Shown here in pieces: positions 1-6,203 of a stretch of 64,000 bases of DNA. The stretch spans positions 1 to 64,000 of the forward strand of contig CAZCVY010000004.1 in the NCBI GenBank assembly GCA_964501985.1, in the 5' to 3' direction. The notes beneath the pieces were generated by a model. The model searched no databases and had not been told where the DNA came from. It saw only the letters and a list, made by a program, of their open reading frames with translations. This DNA comes from Bog-366 sp964501985 (lineage in GTDB: Bacteria > Acidobacteriota > Terriglobia > UBA7540). The first letter of the stretch is position 1. Each line of letters starts with the position of its first letter. The translations under genes were made by a program, and so were the position numbers.

Positions 1-441
1 GGAATGTGCATGAAAACAAAGGATCGCAAGACACAATGCCCGAATAGAAACAGACTTTTAGTTCCTCGTTTTCGACATTTTCGTCGAATTGAGCGCTAAT
101 TTTCAGAGAAATGCCGATTTTGAGCGACAAATCGTCAGGCCCGTGCGGGTTTTCGCGGTTCCCTCGTGCCATAGCCCCGCCGGCCGTAGCGCTGCCATCT
201 TGGCGGCTCCGGTGCCGGCTGGAAGCCAGCGCTACGCCCCGGGGGGATCGATTCTTCCGCGCGAACGGGCGCGCCCGTTGCGGCTGGGAACGTGATTGGG
301 GTGCAGGGCGGGTGGCGCCGATCGTACAGAGTCCAGCAAAAATGCGGTACAATCGTGTTGTCCGAGCACGATTCGGGGGCCGATTCTCGGGCGGTATTGG
401 CATTACAGAGGCTCGGCCAGTCCATGAAGCAGGGTTAACCC
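1..441. other. Gene-free left edge
   Basis: I see no convincing gene here; open frames in this stretch lack codon structure or family resemblance. The only structured element is the inverted repeat at 185-236, described separately. The end of this stretch carries a weak AGCAGGG-type ribosome binding site for the small gene that starts at 442. Confidence 0.5.
185..236. repeat. Imperfect inverted repeat with 10-bp perfect arms
   Basis: CGTAGCGCTG at 185-194 is the exact reverse complement of CAGCGCTACG at 227-236. The 32-bp interior contains further GCC/GGC pairing. It has the look of a dispersed intergenic REP-type palindrome (a 'tggaagccagcgctacg' style element). No second copy was noticed in this window, so dispersal is an inference. 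Confidence 0.5.
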
Positions 442-723
442 GTGAGGCTCATCAACCGAATTGCCATGATCACCGTGGGATTGCTCGCGCTGCTGTACCT
501 GGGCGACTACGCCGTGGTGCGCCTCCCCATTCCGAAAGGGCGGGCCGCATACAGCACGGTGGTCGTGCGCCCCTACTACAACGTGGGCCTCAAGAGCGGC
601 AAATCGGATTTATACTTTCTCGATCCCCAAAATCAAACCTGTGTGAACTCCCTGTTTCCTCACCTGGGCTACAAGCCCTGCTGGTACCTGCGCAAGCATA
701 CGCACCCACGCATCGATATGTGA
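442..723 (+). CDS. Small membrane-anchored conserved hypothetical protein
   Basis: This is a 93-residue protein with a GTG start preceded by AGCAGGG. Residues about 6-24 form one hydrophobic segment, after which a short polar domain is predicted outside the membrane. The C-terminal part carries two cysteines in a CVNSLFPHLGYKPCWYL block and ends in RIDM. From memory, small proteins with this FPH-GY-PCWYL ending are abundant and multi-copy in Acidobacteriota, and no function is known for them. The paired cysteines could form a disulfide if the domain is periplasmic. It stands alone, with no co-transcribed neighbour. Confidence 0.7.
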   Translation: MRLINRIAMITVGLLALLYLGDYAVVRLPIPKGRAAYSTVVVRPYYNVGLKSGKSDLYFLDPQNQTCVNSLFPHLGYKPCWYLRKHTHPRIDM

Positions 724-915
724 GCGCCGGGCGTTCTCTGGTTTGCCGGCCTCGCTCTGCGCCTTCACGTCGCGGGTCACGGTTGAAAGGACTTGCCGTG
801 GCGATCTGGTCGCACAGATTGCCGGCCGACGCAAGCGGCTGGAAGAGGCGATTGAACGCGGACATGGGCAAAAGGACGCACCCAGCCCCAATTCTCCGCA
901 GCATAAAGCGACGAA

Positions 916-945
916 TTGTCATATTGACCTCGGAAAACATGACAA
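916..945. promoter_or_regulatory. Inverted repeat TTGTCAT / ATGACAA
   Basis: TTGTCAT at 916-922 is repeated inverted as ATGACAA at 939-945 with a 16-bp spacer. It lies 17 bp upstream of the perfect palindrome at 962-977 and about 140 bp before the cytochrome gene. A dimeric regulator site is possible; nothing identifies the regulator. Confidence 0.35.
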
Positions 946-961
946 CTTAACCGAATTCCTC

Positions 962-977
962 TTTGACCTAGGTCAAA
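962..977. promoter_or_regulatory. Perfect 16-bp palindrome, CRP/FNR-like half sites
   Basis: TTTGACCTAGGTCAAA is perfectly self-complementary. Its TTGA-N6-TCAA frame is the general arrangement recognised by CRP/FNR-superfamily proteins. It sits about 108 bp upstream of the cytochrome c start, which is compatible with oxygen- or NO-linked control of a respiratory gene. The link to that family is by half-site resemblance only. Confidence 0.45.
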
Positions 978-1085
978 ATGGGCATCCAAATTGCTCTCTC
1001 GGCAGTGGGGTGGTTTAAAAGCACCGCAACCTTCTCCGAATCGGACTGATTGCGGAGCGAGACACGTATCCGCCCGAGGAATGCC

Positions 1086-1598
1086 ATGCCTTCAAAGACA
1101 TTGTTTCTAGTCCTGATCGTAGCAACCGGTTGCTTGTGGGCGCAAGAACAGAACAAGGAGACGCCCCCGCCTGCCGGCGCCGCCGCTGCCCAGTCGCCCC
1201 ATCCGACGACCATTTCGGACGCGGACAAGGCGCTGAAGAACCCCGTGAAGTTTACGGAAGTTTCCGTGGACCGCGGCAAGAAGGTTTACGGCACGCAATG
1301 CGCTCTATGCCATGGAGAGAAAGGGGATGGGAAGGGTGACCTGGCGGCCGACATGAAGCTGAAACTGCCCGATTTCACCCAGGCCGACACGCTCAAGGGT
1401 CGGACCGACGGAGAGCTCTTCACCATCATTGGAGGCTGGAAGGATCCCATGCCGCCGCAAGCCGGCCGCTTGACTGAAACGCACCGATGGAACCTGGTGA
1501 ATTACCTGCGGTCGGTATCCGGCAAGGTGCCGGAGAAGGCCACCGGCAAGGAGCTTGACGAGAACATTATTCTGGTCCCGGACAAGCCTACCAAGTAG
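1086..1598 (+). CDS. Secreted class I c-type cytochrome
   Basis: This monoheme cytochrome c carries electrons in the periplasm. The first 20 residues are a signal peptide ending near WAQ. A low-complexity Pro/Ala linker follows, then a cytochrome domain with the heme-binding CALCH motif (CxxCH) and the usual 'GEKGDGKG' continuation. A Met that could be the distal ligand lies in the DPMPP stretch about 50 residues later. I chose the ATG at 1086 because it starts the signal peptide; an upstream in-frame TTG at 1050 would add a charged, non-signal extension. The gene is isolated, so its redox partner cannot be named. FNR-like palindromes lie upstream. Confidence 0.88.
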   Translation: MPSKTLFLVLIVATGCLWAQEQNKETPPPAGAAAAQSPHPTTISDADKALKNPVKFTEVSVDRGKKVYGTQCALCHGEKGDGKGDLAADMKLKLPDFTQADTLKGRTDGELFTIIGGWKDPMPPQAGRLTETHRWNLVNYLRSVSGKVPEKATGKELDENIILVPDKPTK

Positions 1599-1685
1599 GG
1601 TAGCGAAAACGGGCACGCGCCGAGGTCGCACTCGGCGCGGCGTTGAGGTTCGTCAATTGCAGAGCTGGACCAGCGCCCGTGAGGG

Positions 1686-2063
1686 TCAGCGGGCCGCCAG
1701 CTTCTTGGCCAAGGTCAGCAGCACGTCGCGGTCGGGCTCGCCGAGTTGCGACCAGACGGTCTTGAACTGGAGCATGAAGCGCGCTTCTTCCCCGGCTTTG
1801 CCGGGCTGTTCCGCCAGCTCCTCCAGTGCCTTACGCCGCATCAGATTCGGCGCGGGAGGTTCGCCCTCCCCGGAGAAGAACAATTTATACATCGGCACAT
1901 CCAGCGCGCCGGCGAACCGTTGCAAGGTTTCTAGCGACGGAATGGTGTGGCCGTTCTCGATCCTGGAAATATAGCAACGCAGCAACCCCGTGGTCTTCTC
2001 GATGTCCCCCTGCGACAGTCCTTTCTCTTCGCGGAGAAAACGCAATCTTGTCCCGATAACCAT
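1686..2063 (-). CDS. XRE-family helix-turn-helix regulator
   Basis: This DNA-binding protein is about 125 residues long. The N-terminal HTH_3 domain (about residues 1-62) starts at MVIGTRLRFLREEKGLSQ and continues with the recognition helix in TTGLLRCYISRIENG, followed by PSLETLQRFAGALDVP. The remaining 60 residues are charged and probably helical, perhaps for dimerisation. The frame stays open upstream to 2147, but the family's usual start matches the ATG at 2063. It is convergent with the cytochrome gene and lies downstream of pyrB on the same strand. Repeats at 2155-2188 in its upstream region may be its own operator. Confidence 0.85.
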   Translation of the reverse strand: MVIGTRLRFLREEKGLSQGDIEKTTGLLRCYISRIENGHTIPSLETLQRFAGALDVPMYKLFFSGEGEPPAPNLMRRKALEELAEQPGKAGEEARFMLQFKTVWSQLGEPDRDVLLTLAKKLAAR

Positions 2064-2154
2064 ATATTCAGCCCCTCGCGGTCTATTACTTCCACTAGAC
2101 ATTTTCCCTCTCGCATTGATTTTGAGGGGAATCGGGGTTGAGTTCAATGTAACT

Positions 2155-2188
2155 GAGGTACCGGTACAGAGGTACCCCCATGGTAACC
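2155..2188. promoter_or_regulatory. Clustered GGTACC-type repeats upstream of XRE gene
   Basis: GAGGTACC occurs at 2155-2162 and again at 2169-2176, a 14-bp period. The first copy extends into the perfect palindrome GTACCGGTAC (2158-2167), and a related TGGTAACC follows at 2181-2188. The cluster lies between pyrB and the XRE gene, roughly 95-125 bp upstream of the XRE start on that strand. It looks like a tandem operator; autoregulation is an inference. Confidence 0.4.
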
Positions 2189-2212
2189 TGGCACTGCGGG
2201 CGTCGACGGGAT

Positions 2213-3133
2213 CTACGAGAAGACCAATGAGAGCAGCGCCATGCGCACGTACAGGCCATTCTGCGCTTGGCGGAAGTAGGCGGCGCGGGGGTCGCCGTCA
2301 ACTTCCATGCTGATTTCATCGAGCCTCGGCAGGGGGTGCATGACGATGGACTTCGCTTTCATCAAACCCAGAGTGTGGCGATTGATCACATAAACGCCGC
2401 GGCACTTTTCATAATCGGCAATGCGATCGCCGAATCGTTCCTTCTGTATTCGGGTTTGGTAGACCACATCGACTTCCGGCAGCACCTTGTCGAGATCGGT
2501 TTCTTCTTCGTACCAGACCTTGCGTTCGCGCAGGTGCTCAAGGATGTCGTCTTTCATCTTCAGCAGCGTGGGCGCGACAAAGTGGATTTTGATTCCCTGA
2601 TACTTGCTGAGCAGGTAGGTGAGTGAGCGGACCGTGCGGCCTTGCGCCAGGTCTCCCACCATGGCGATCTTCAATCCGTCGATGGCGCCAATTTCCTTGC
2701 GGATGGTGTAAAGATCAAGAAGGGCCTGAGTGGGATGCTGCCCGGCGCCGTCGCCGGCGTTGATGATGGGAATCTTGGAGATGGCGGCCGCGCGCTTTGC
2801 CGCGCCCACCTCGTGATGGCGGATGACAATCACGTCCGCGTAGCCGTTAATGATGTGGATGGTGTCCTCCAGGGTCTCACCCTTGGCCACAGAGGAGAAC
2901 TCGGCAGCGTTTTCCGTCGAGATCACGCGCCCGCCCAGCCGGTGCATGGCGGTTTCAAAAGAGAAGCGCGTGCGCGTGGAGGGTTCGTAAAAGAGTGTGG
3001 CCATAATGCGCTTTTGAAATTCCAGGGTGCCACCGTGAGCCACGACGTTTTCCATTTCCAAAGCAGTATCGAATAGTTGTTGAAGGACGGTCGGATTGAA
3101 CTGTTGCGCCTCGATGACGTGGTGCAGTTTCAT
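2213..3133 (-). CDS. pyrB: Aspartate carbamoyltransferase catalytic chain
   Basis: This enzyme condenses carbamoyl phosphate with L-aspartate, the committed step of pyrimidine synthesis. At 306 residues it has the normal catalytic-chain length. The carbamoyl-phosphate site FYEPSTRTRFSFE is at about residues 48-60. A GDGAGQHPTQALLDL block and the closing HPLPR motif are also present, so the active site looks complete. Unusually, no pyrC, pyrR or pyrI is adjacent. A perfect 8-bp hairpin lies 70-90 bp upstream in the leader, but without a T-run, so attenuation is not demonstrated. Confidence 0.95.
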   Translation of the reverse strand: MKLHHVIEAQQFNPTVLQQLFDTALEMENVVAHGGTLEFQKRIMATLFYEPSTRTRFSFETAMHRLGGRVISTENAAEFSSVAKGETLEDTIHIINGYADVIVIRHHEVGAAKRAAAISKIPIINAGDGAGQHPTQALLDLYTIRKEIGAIDGLKIAMVGDLAQGRTVRSLTYLLSKYQGIKIHFVAPTLLKMKDDILEHLRERKVWYEEETDLDKVLPEVDVVYQTRIQKERFGDRIADYEKCRGVYVINRHTLGLMKAKSIVMHPLPRLDEISMEVDGDPRAAYFRQAQNGLYVRMALLSLVFS

Positions 3134-3307
3134 GGCAGGCTAGACTCCTCTTCCAATAGGTGTGGCCGCCGCGCCGCGAGACTGGGTGCTTTCAACTCCA
3201 CGCGAAGGGAATGTCTTCCCTTCCCGGCGGGCCCATGGGGAAAATGTGCAGCGAGGCAGGATACCACAGGCAGGCGCTTTGTGGACGTTCCTTCGGGCGG
3301 GAAAAGA

Positions 3308-3376
3308 CAGTCGGCGGTGGGCAGAAAGCAGTCGGCAGAAGGCAGTAGCGAGAAGGCAGTCGGCAGTGGGCAGAAG
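3308..3376. repeat. Degenerate short tandem repeat (CAGTCGGC units)
   Basis: CAGTCGGC recurs at 3308, 3329 and 3357. A degenerate CAGTAGCG sits between the last two, and each is followed by AGAAGG or GGTGGGCAGAA. Unit length varies between about 14 and 21 bp, so this is a degraded tandem array and not a clean microsatellite. The composition is purine-rich on the + strand. No function is evident. Confidence 0.6.
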
Positions 3377-3425
3377 CAAGCGAGCAGAAGGCCTGGGGGC
3401 GGATTGAATCGCCCGTGCCCAGAGT

Positions 3426-3460
3426 AAATGAGCCTTGCGGCCTAGCCGCAAGGCTCATTT
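3426..3460. terminator. Strong perfect hairpin, terminator-like
   Basis: AAATGAGCCTTGCGG (3426-3440) pairs perfectly with CCGCAAGGCTCATTT (3446-3460) around a CCTAG loop. The stem starts with A's and ends with T's, as bidirectional terminators do, although the trailing T-run is short. It insulates pyrB (leftward) from the response regulator (rightward). No gene ends directly into it, so it may instead be a dispersed palindrome. Confidence 0.5.
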
Positions 3461-3693
3461 ATCTTGGAGAGGAGTGTTGTTAGCTCGCCCCTTTGGGGCT
3501 GAGCCCAGGGGCCATTCCGCTGCGCTAGGCGTTTCTCATTGGAAACCCGGACTGAGGAGTTCTTCAGCCGCCTCTTGGGTCTGACGCGCGACCGAGCTTC
3601 GCCGAATGACCCTCAGTCGACGGCTAAAATCGATCCCGGACACAAAGTGCAATCCATAGATAACTCGTGATAGAATAAGGGCCGGATCAGTTG

Positions 3694-3699
3694 TATAAT
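3694..3699 (+). promoter_or_regulatory. Possible -10 box of response-regulator gene
   Basis: A perfect TATAAT lies 28 bp before the ATG at 3727. No good -35 hexamer is visible at the usual spacing (TAGAAT at 3671-3676 is weak), so this is a tentative promoter call. Confidence 0.3.
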
Positions 3700-3726
3700 C
3701 AAGAGCTTTAGAACCGTTCACCACCC

Positions 3727-4401
3727 ATGGAAGAGTCCTCATCTAAGATTGATATTGTCATTGCGGACGACCACGCCATTTTCCGGGAGGGCCTGCGGAA
3801 ACTGTTGGAGGCCGAGTCGTGGTCGCGAATTGTCGGAGAAGCTGCGGATGGTAAAGAGGCGGTGAGGCTTGTTCGTCAGCACAATCCGCATATCCTGCTT
3901 CTAGACCCCGCATTGTCAAAGGTAACAGGAATCGAAACCCTCCGGGAACTGAGCAAACTGGGCCTCCGCACGCGGACGATCATTCTGACGGACGCCATCG
4001 AGAGCGAGCAGACAGTCGAGGCGCTGCAATTGGGCGCCCACGGAATCATCCTGAAGCATTCGGCCTTGAAGCTTCTCCTTAAAGGTATTCGTTGCGTCCA
4101 CGATGGAGAGTTCTGGCTGGGTCACGAGCGGGTTCTGGACCTGATCCAGGCGCTACGCCGGATGGCTCCGTACCGCAGCAATGCCGGAGAAACTCGTGAC
4201 TTCGGACTTACCTCCCGCGAGATGCAGGTCATCAAACTGATTAGCTCCGGGTACACAAACAAGGACCTCGCCAAACAGTTGGGCATCACTGAAAACACCG
4301 CCAAGCACCACGTTACAAACATCTTCGACAAACTGGGAGTCTCCAATCGCATGGAGCTCGTCCTGTTCGCTCTCGAACACCGTTTGATCTCGGAGGATTG
4401 A
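3727..4401 (+). CDS. NarL/LuxR-type response regulator
   Basis: This is a two-component transcription regulator of 224 residues. The receiver domain (about 8-122) has the acidic pair D14-D15, phospho-acceptor D60 in HILLLD, T88 and K110. A C-terminal LuxR-type HTH (about 155-215) shows LTSREMQVIKLISSGYTNKD and NTAKHHVTNIFDKLGV. After D60 the usual 'mP..G' turn reads PALSKVTG. No histidine kinase gene is nearby, so it is an orphan here. It directly precedes the repeat- and hairpin-rich leader of the polysaccharide locus, making it a candidate activator of that locus (inference). It could equally act elsewhere. Confidence 0.92.
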   Translation: MEESSSKIDIVIADDHAIFREGLRKLLEAESWSRIVGEAADGKEAVRLVRQHNPHILLLDPALSKVTGIETLRELSKLGLRTRTIILTDAIESEQTVEALQLGAHGIILKHSALKLLLKGIRCVHDGEFWLGHERVLDLIQALRRMAPYRSNAGETRDFGLTSREMQVIKLISSGYTNKDLAKQLGITENTAKHHVTNIFDKLGVSNRMELVLFALEHRLISED

Positions 4402-4488
4402 TCCCATCTTCGGCCCGAATTGCCTCTCGTAACCAACCTCAGTCAATAGAATCAGCGTAAATAGCACTAACCGGTGCCGGCGACGGGG

Positions 4489-4500
4489 GCACTAAAGTGC
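4489..4500. promoter_or_regulatory. Short dyad GCACT-AA-AGTGC
   Basis: A perfect 5-bp dyad with a 2-bp centre lies just upstream of the paired 98-bp-spaced repeats. Its size and position suit a dimeric LuxR-type binding site, but there is only one copy and no direct support. Confidence 0.3.
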
Positions 4501-4507
4501 TATTACG

Positions 4508-4562
4508 ATAGGACCATTGGGCCATTGGCAAACCCGGAGGACCGGTTAAACTAAGTACGCTT
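4508..4562 (+). repeat. Leader repeat, copy 1
   Basis: This is the first of two imperfect direct repeats spaced 98 bp apart. The shared core TTGGGCCATTGGCAA is at 4517-4531. Before it, ATAGGAC matches copy 2, and after it CC, AGGA, CG, AAACT and TACGC match at the same spacing. The core contains the dyad GCCA-T-TGGC. The pair may be regulator sites or repeated RNA modules. Confidence 0.6.
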
Positions 4563-4605
4563 TAAGGAACATGTTCAGGAACGATGAGCCAAGCCCATAA
4601 GGTCT

Positions 4606-4660
4606 ATAGGACTTTTGGGCCATTGGCAAGCCTCTAGGATCGACTAAACTCAATACGCGT
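4606..4660 (+). repeat. Leader repeat, copy 2
   Basis: The second copy has its core TTGGGCCATTGGCAA at 4615-4629. Its 3' part forms a local stem, CAATAC / GTATTG around GCGTTGA (about 4651-4669), that copy 1 lacks. Conserved blocks separated by variable bases suggest selection on short elements, but two copies are too few to prove it. Confidence 0.6.
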
Positions 4661-4714
4661 TGAGTATTGCGGACTGCAACGAATGACCCAACGCTCAGCG
4701 AGCTACGTAGGGCC

Positions 4715-5139
4715 GGCAGGGTTATTCCTGCCCAGGATGGGAGGTGTGCAACTTCCCCATCCGCGAGTTCAGGGAACAAGTTTGTTGCACGGGTTCGGTG
4801 CCCAAGGGTTGGGCAACCGCCATTCGAGGATGACGGTCGGTTTTGCGTAGCACGGCCCGAGCGGTAGTATCAGTTTTCTCCTCGAAGGGCTAGGGAAGGG
4901 CTTACAGGAAAGGCAATCCTGTAACTCACAGGGCGGAGCTGTAGATTGAAATATCCAGATCAAAGCGACCGGTGAGGTTGACTGCCAATAGAAAGCCTCT
5001 CCGCAGCAGGCGAGATTTACCCGAATAATATGACGGCTCACCTCCGCCGTCGAGGAAAACCCAGATCCCAAAAATGAATCTAATCTTCCGGCGGACGTGG
5101 TGGATTTGCAGTTTGCCGTAGAGACTCCTGCAAAATCCA
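4715..5139 (+). ncRNA. Candidate structured leader RNA of the polysaccharide operon
   Basis: This non-coding stretch ahead of the PilZ-NusG genes contains a chain of stems. The perfect ones are GGCAGG/CCTGCC (4715-4732), GGATGGG/CCCATCC (4735-4762), GCCCAA/TTGGGC (4800-4814), TTACAGGA/TCCTGTAA (4902-4924) and GACGGC/GCCGTC (5032-5051). CCGCCAT/ATGACGG (4817-4836) has one mismatch, and GTGGATTTGCAG pairs with CTGCAAAATCCAC (about 5100-5139) with a bulge. Such density suggests a folded 5' leader, and the operon's own NusG paralogue makes antitermination a natural hypothesis. I could not match it to a named riboswitch class. Confidence 0.4.
4860..4870 (+). promoter_or_regulatory. ops-like sequence (tentative)
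   Basis: AGCGGTAGTAT matches 8 of 11 positions of the RfaH ops element GGCGGTAGCGT, including GCGGTAG without interruption. It lies in the leader upstream of a NusG-paralogue gene, the context in which such pause elements act. A match this short can be chance. Confidence 0.22.
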
Positions 5140-5168
5140 CGACCAACGTTGGCTTGGTGCTTGGCCTT

Positions 5169-5504
5169 ATGACTTCGAAAAGCTTACCGCAAGACAGCGA
5201 CCGGCCTCGGCGCTACGCGCTTCATCTTCCCGTCTATTTTCGCGAGCCGAATAGCCCGAAATGGCTGCGAGGAAAAACGGAGAATATCAGCTACACCGGT
5301 ATCTTGCTCCACTCCTCTTCTCCGCTGGCGCAAGAAACCCAGCTCGATCTGCGGCTTCAGGTGTCGATGGGCGCCAAGGGCAAGGGGCCTACCGAGATCC
5401 ACTGCAAGTGCAAGGTTGTCCGTCTGGAGCAAAGCATTGTTAAGGAAAATCCCATTGCTCTTGCAGTCAAGATAAGGGACTATCGTATTGTCGGCGGACG
5501 ATAA
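5169..5504 (+). CDS. PilZ-domain protein
   Basis: This is a single PilZ domain of 111 residues, a family that commonly binds cyclic di-GMP. The second binding motif is clear: NISYTG (N/D-x-S-x-x-G). The arginine motif near the N-terminus reads DRPRRY, so the canonical RxxxR spacing is not perfect and ligand binding is not assured. I chose the ATG at 5169, since an earlier in-frame start at 5097 would run through the predicted leader stem. It is followed 34 bp later by the NusG paralogue, placing second-messenger sensing at the head of the operon. It could regulate polymer export or synthesis post-translationally. Confidence 0.82.
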   Translation: MTSKSLPQDSDRPRRYALHLPVYFREPNSPKWLRGKTENISYTGILLHSSSPLAQETQLDLRLQVSMGAKGKGPTEIHCKCKVVRLEQSIVKENPIALAVKIRDYRIVGGR

Positions 5505-5538
5505 GCCACCTCATGTAAACCAACATAAGGATTGACTG

Positions 5539-6168
5539 ATGCTGACAAATAATGAAGTCACCGGTCGTGAGGGCAGCCGTGCGGTATCTTGGTGGCACGC
5601 CCTTTATACTCGCCATCAGCACGAGAAGGTGGTCGCCCAGGCTCTTTTGAGTAAAGGGTTCGACGTGTTTCTCCCGCAATATCGAGCCGTGCATCGGTGG
5701 AAGGACCGGCGGAAGGAAGTCCTGCTCCCGCTTTTCCCGAATTACGTGTTCATTTATGGCGGACTTGATCGAATGCTGAACATTGTAACGACGCCCGGGG
5801 TCCACTCTCTGGTGACCTGGGGCGCTCGGCCGGCGGAGATTCCCACAGAGGAAATCGAAGCGGTACGGCGGCTGGTCAATAGTCCCTTGCAGATCGAACC
5901 GCACCCCTTTCTGAAGTGTGGAGATCTCGTCCGGATCAAATCCGGCCCTCTGGAAGGGATCAAGGGAATTCTTGTTCGCAAGACGCGCGGGGTGCGATTG
6001 GTCCTCTCGGTGGAAATGCTCTCTCAGTCCGCCGCCGTTGAAGTCGACATCAAGATTGTCGAGCGTGTGTCCGCGGGCGATGCGAGTCGAAAAGAAATTC
6101 CGAGGAAGGATGGACCCGCAGGCTTCCTGCCCACCAGTGGATCATCTTGGTGTCCCAATACCCTGTAG
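5539..6168 (+). CDS. NusG-paralogue antiterminator (RfaH/UpxY/LoaP-like)
   Basis: This specialised NusG-family elongation factor is 209 residues long. The NGN domain (about 17-115) starts WWHALYTRHQHEKVVAQAL and includes FLPQYR and LFPNYVF. The KOW domain (about 125-180) has GDLVRIKSGPLEGIKGI. A basic 25-residue tail follows. AAGG at 5527-5530 gives a well-placed ribosome site. Paralogues of this kind usually sit first in long capsule or secondary-metabolite operons and prevent premature termination there. Its position between a structured leader and the export genes fits that role. The true housekeeping nusG would be beside secE/rpl genes, which are absent. Confidence 0.9.
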   Translation: MLTNNEVTGREGSRAVSWWHALYTRHQHEKVVAQALLSKGFDVFLPQYRAVHRWKDRRKEVLLPLFPNYVFIYGGLDRMLNIVTTPGVHSLVTWGARPAEIPTEEIEAVRRLVNSPLQIEPHPFLKCGDLVRIKSGPLEGIKGILVRKTRGVRLVLSVEMLSQSAAVEVDIKIVERVSAGDASRKEIPRKDGPAGFLPTSGSSWCPNTL

Positions 6169-6203
6169 CTTGCGAACAGAGGGAGAGAAGGCAAACAGAT
6201 ACC

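Larger units (their letters stand above)
724..1085. other. Intergenic region upstream of cytochrome c gene
   Basis: No gene is supported in this 362-bp stretch. It contains two dyad elements, a TTGTCAT/ATGACAA pair at 916-945 and a perfect 16-bp palindrome at 962-977, which are annotated separately. Both are placed where regulators of the cytochrome gene at 1086 could bind. Confidence 0.5.
3134..3726. other. 593-bp intergenic region between pyrB and the response regulator
   Basis: There is no gene here. In order it holds a perfect stem-loop at 3204-3223 (GAAGGGAA, loop TGTC, TTCCCTTC), a degenerate short tandem repeat at 3308-3376, a strong 15-16 bp hairpin at 3426-3460 and a TATAAT hexamer at 3694-3699 ahead of the response regulator. 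These are listed separately where useful. Confidence 0.6.

Noticed and set aside
111..950. Long + strand frame of about 279 codons at the left edge
   Set aside because: It runs through the inverted repeat and overlaps the convincing small gene at 442-723 in another frame. It has Arg/Pro-rich composition, no domain and no ribosome site.
3308..3376. CRISPR-like array
   Set aside because: Units are 14-21 bp, degenerate and directly adjacent without unique spacers; no cas genes are present.
4546..4779. Minus-strand 77-codon frame in the leader region
   Set aside because: It covers the paired repeats and stems, has no family resemblance and no ribosome site; RNA structure explains the region better.
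4400..5168. c-di-GMP (GEMM) riboswitch ahead of the PilZ gene
   Set aside because: I looked for the GEMM-I core blocks and did not find them; only generic stems are visible, so no riboswitch class is claimed.
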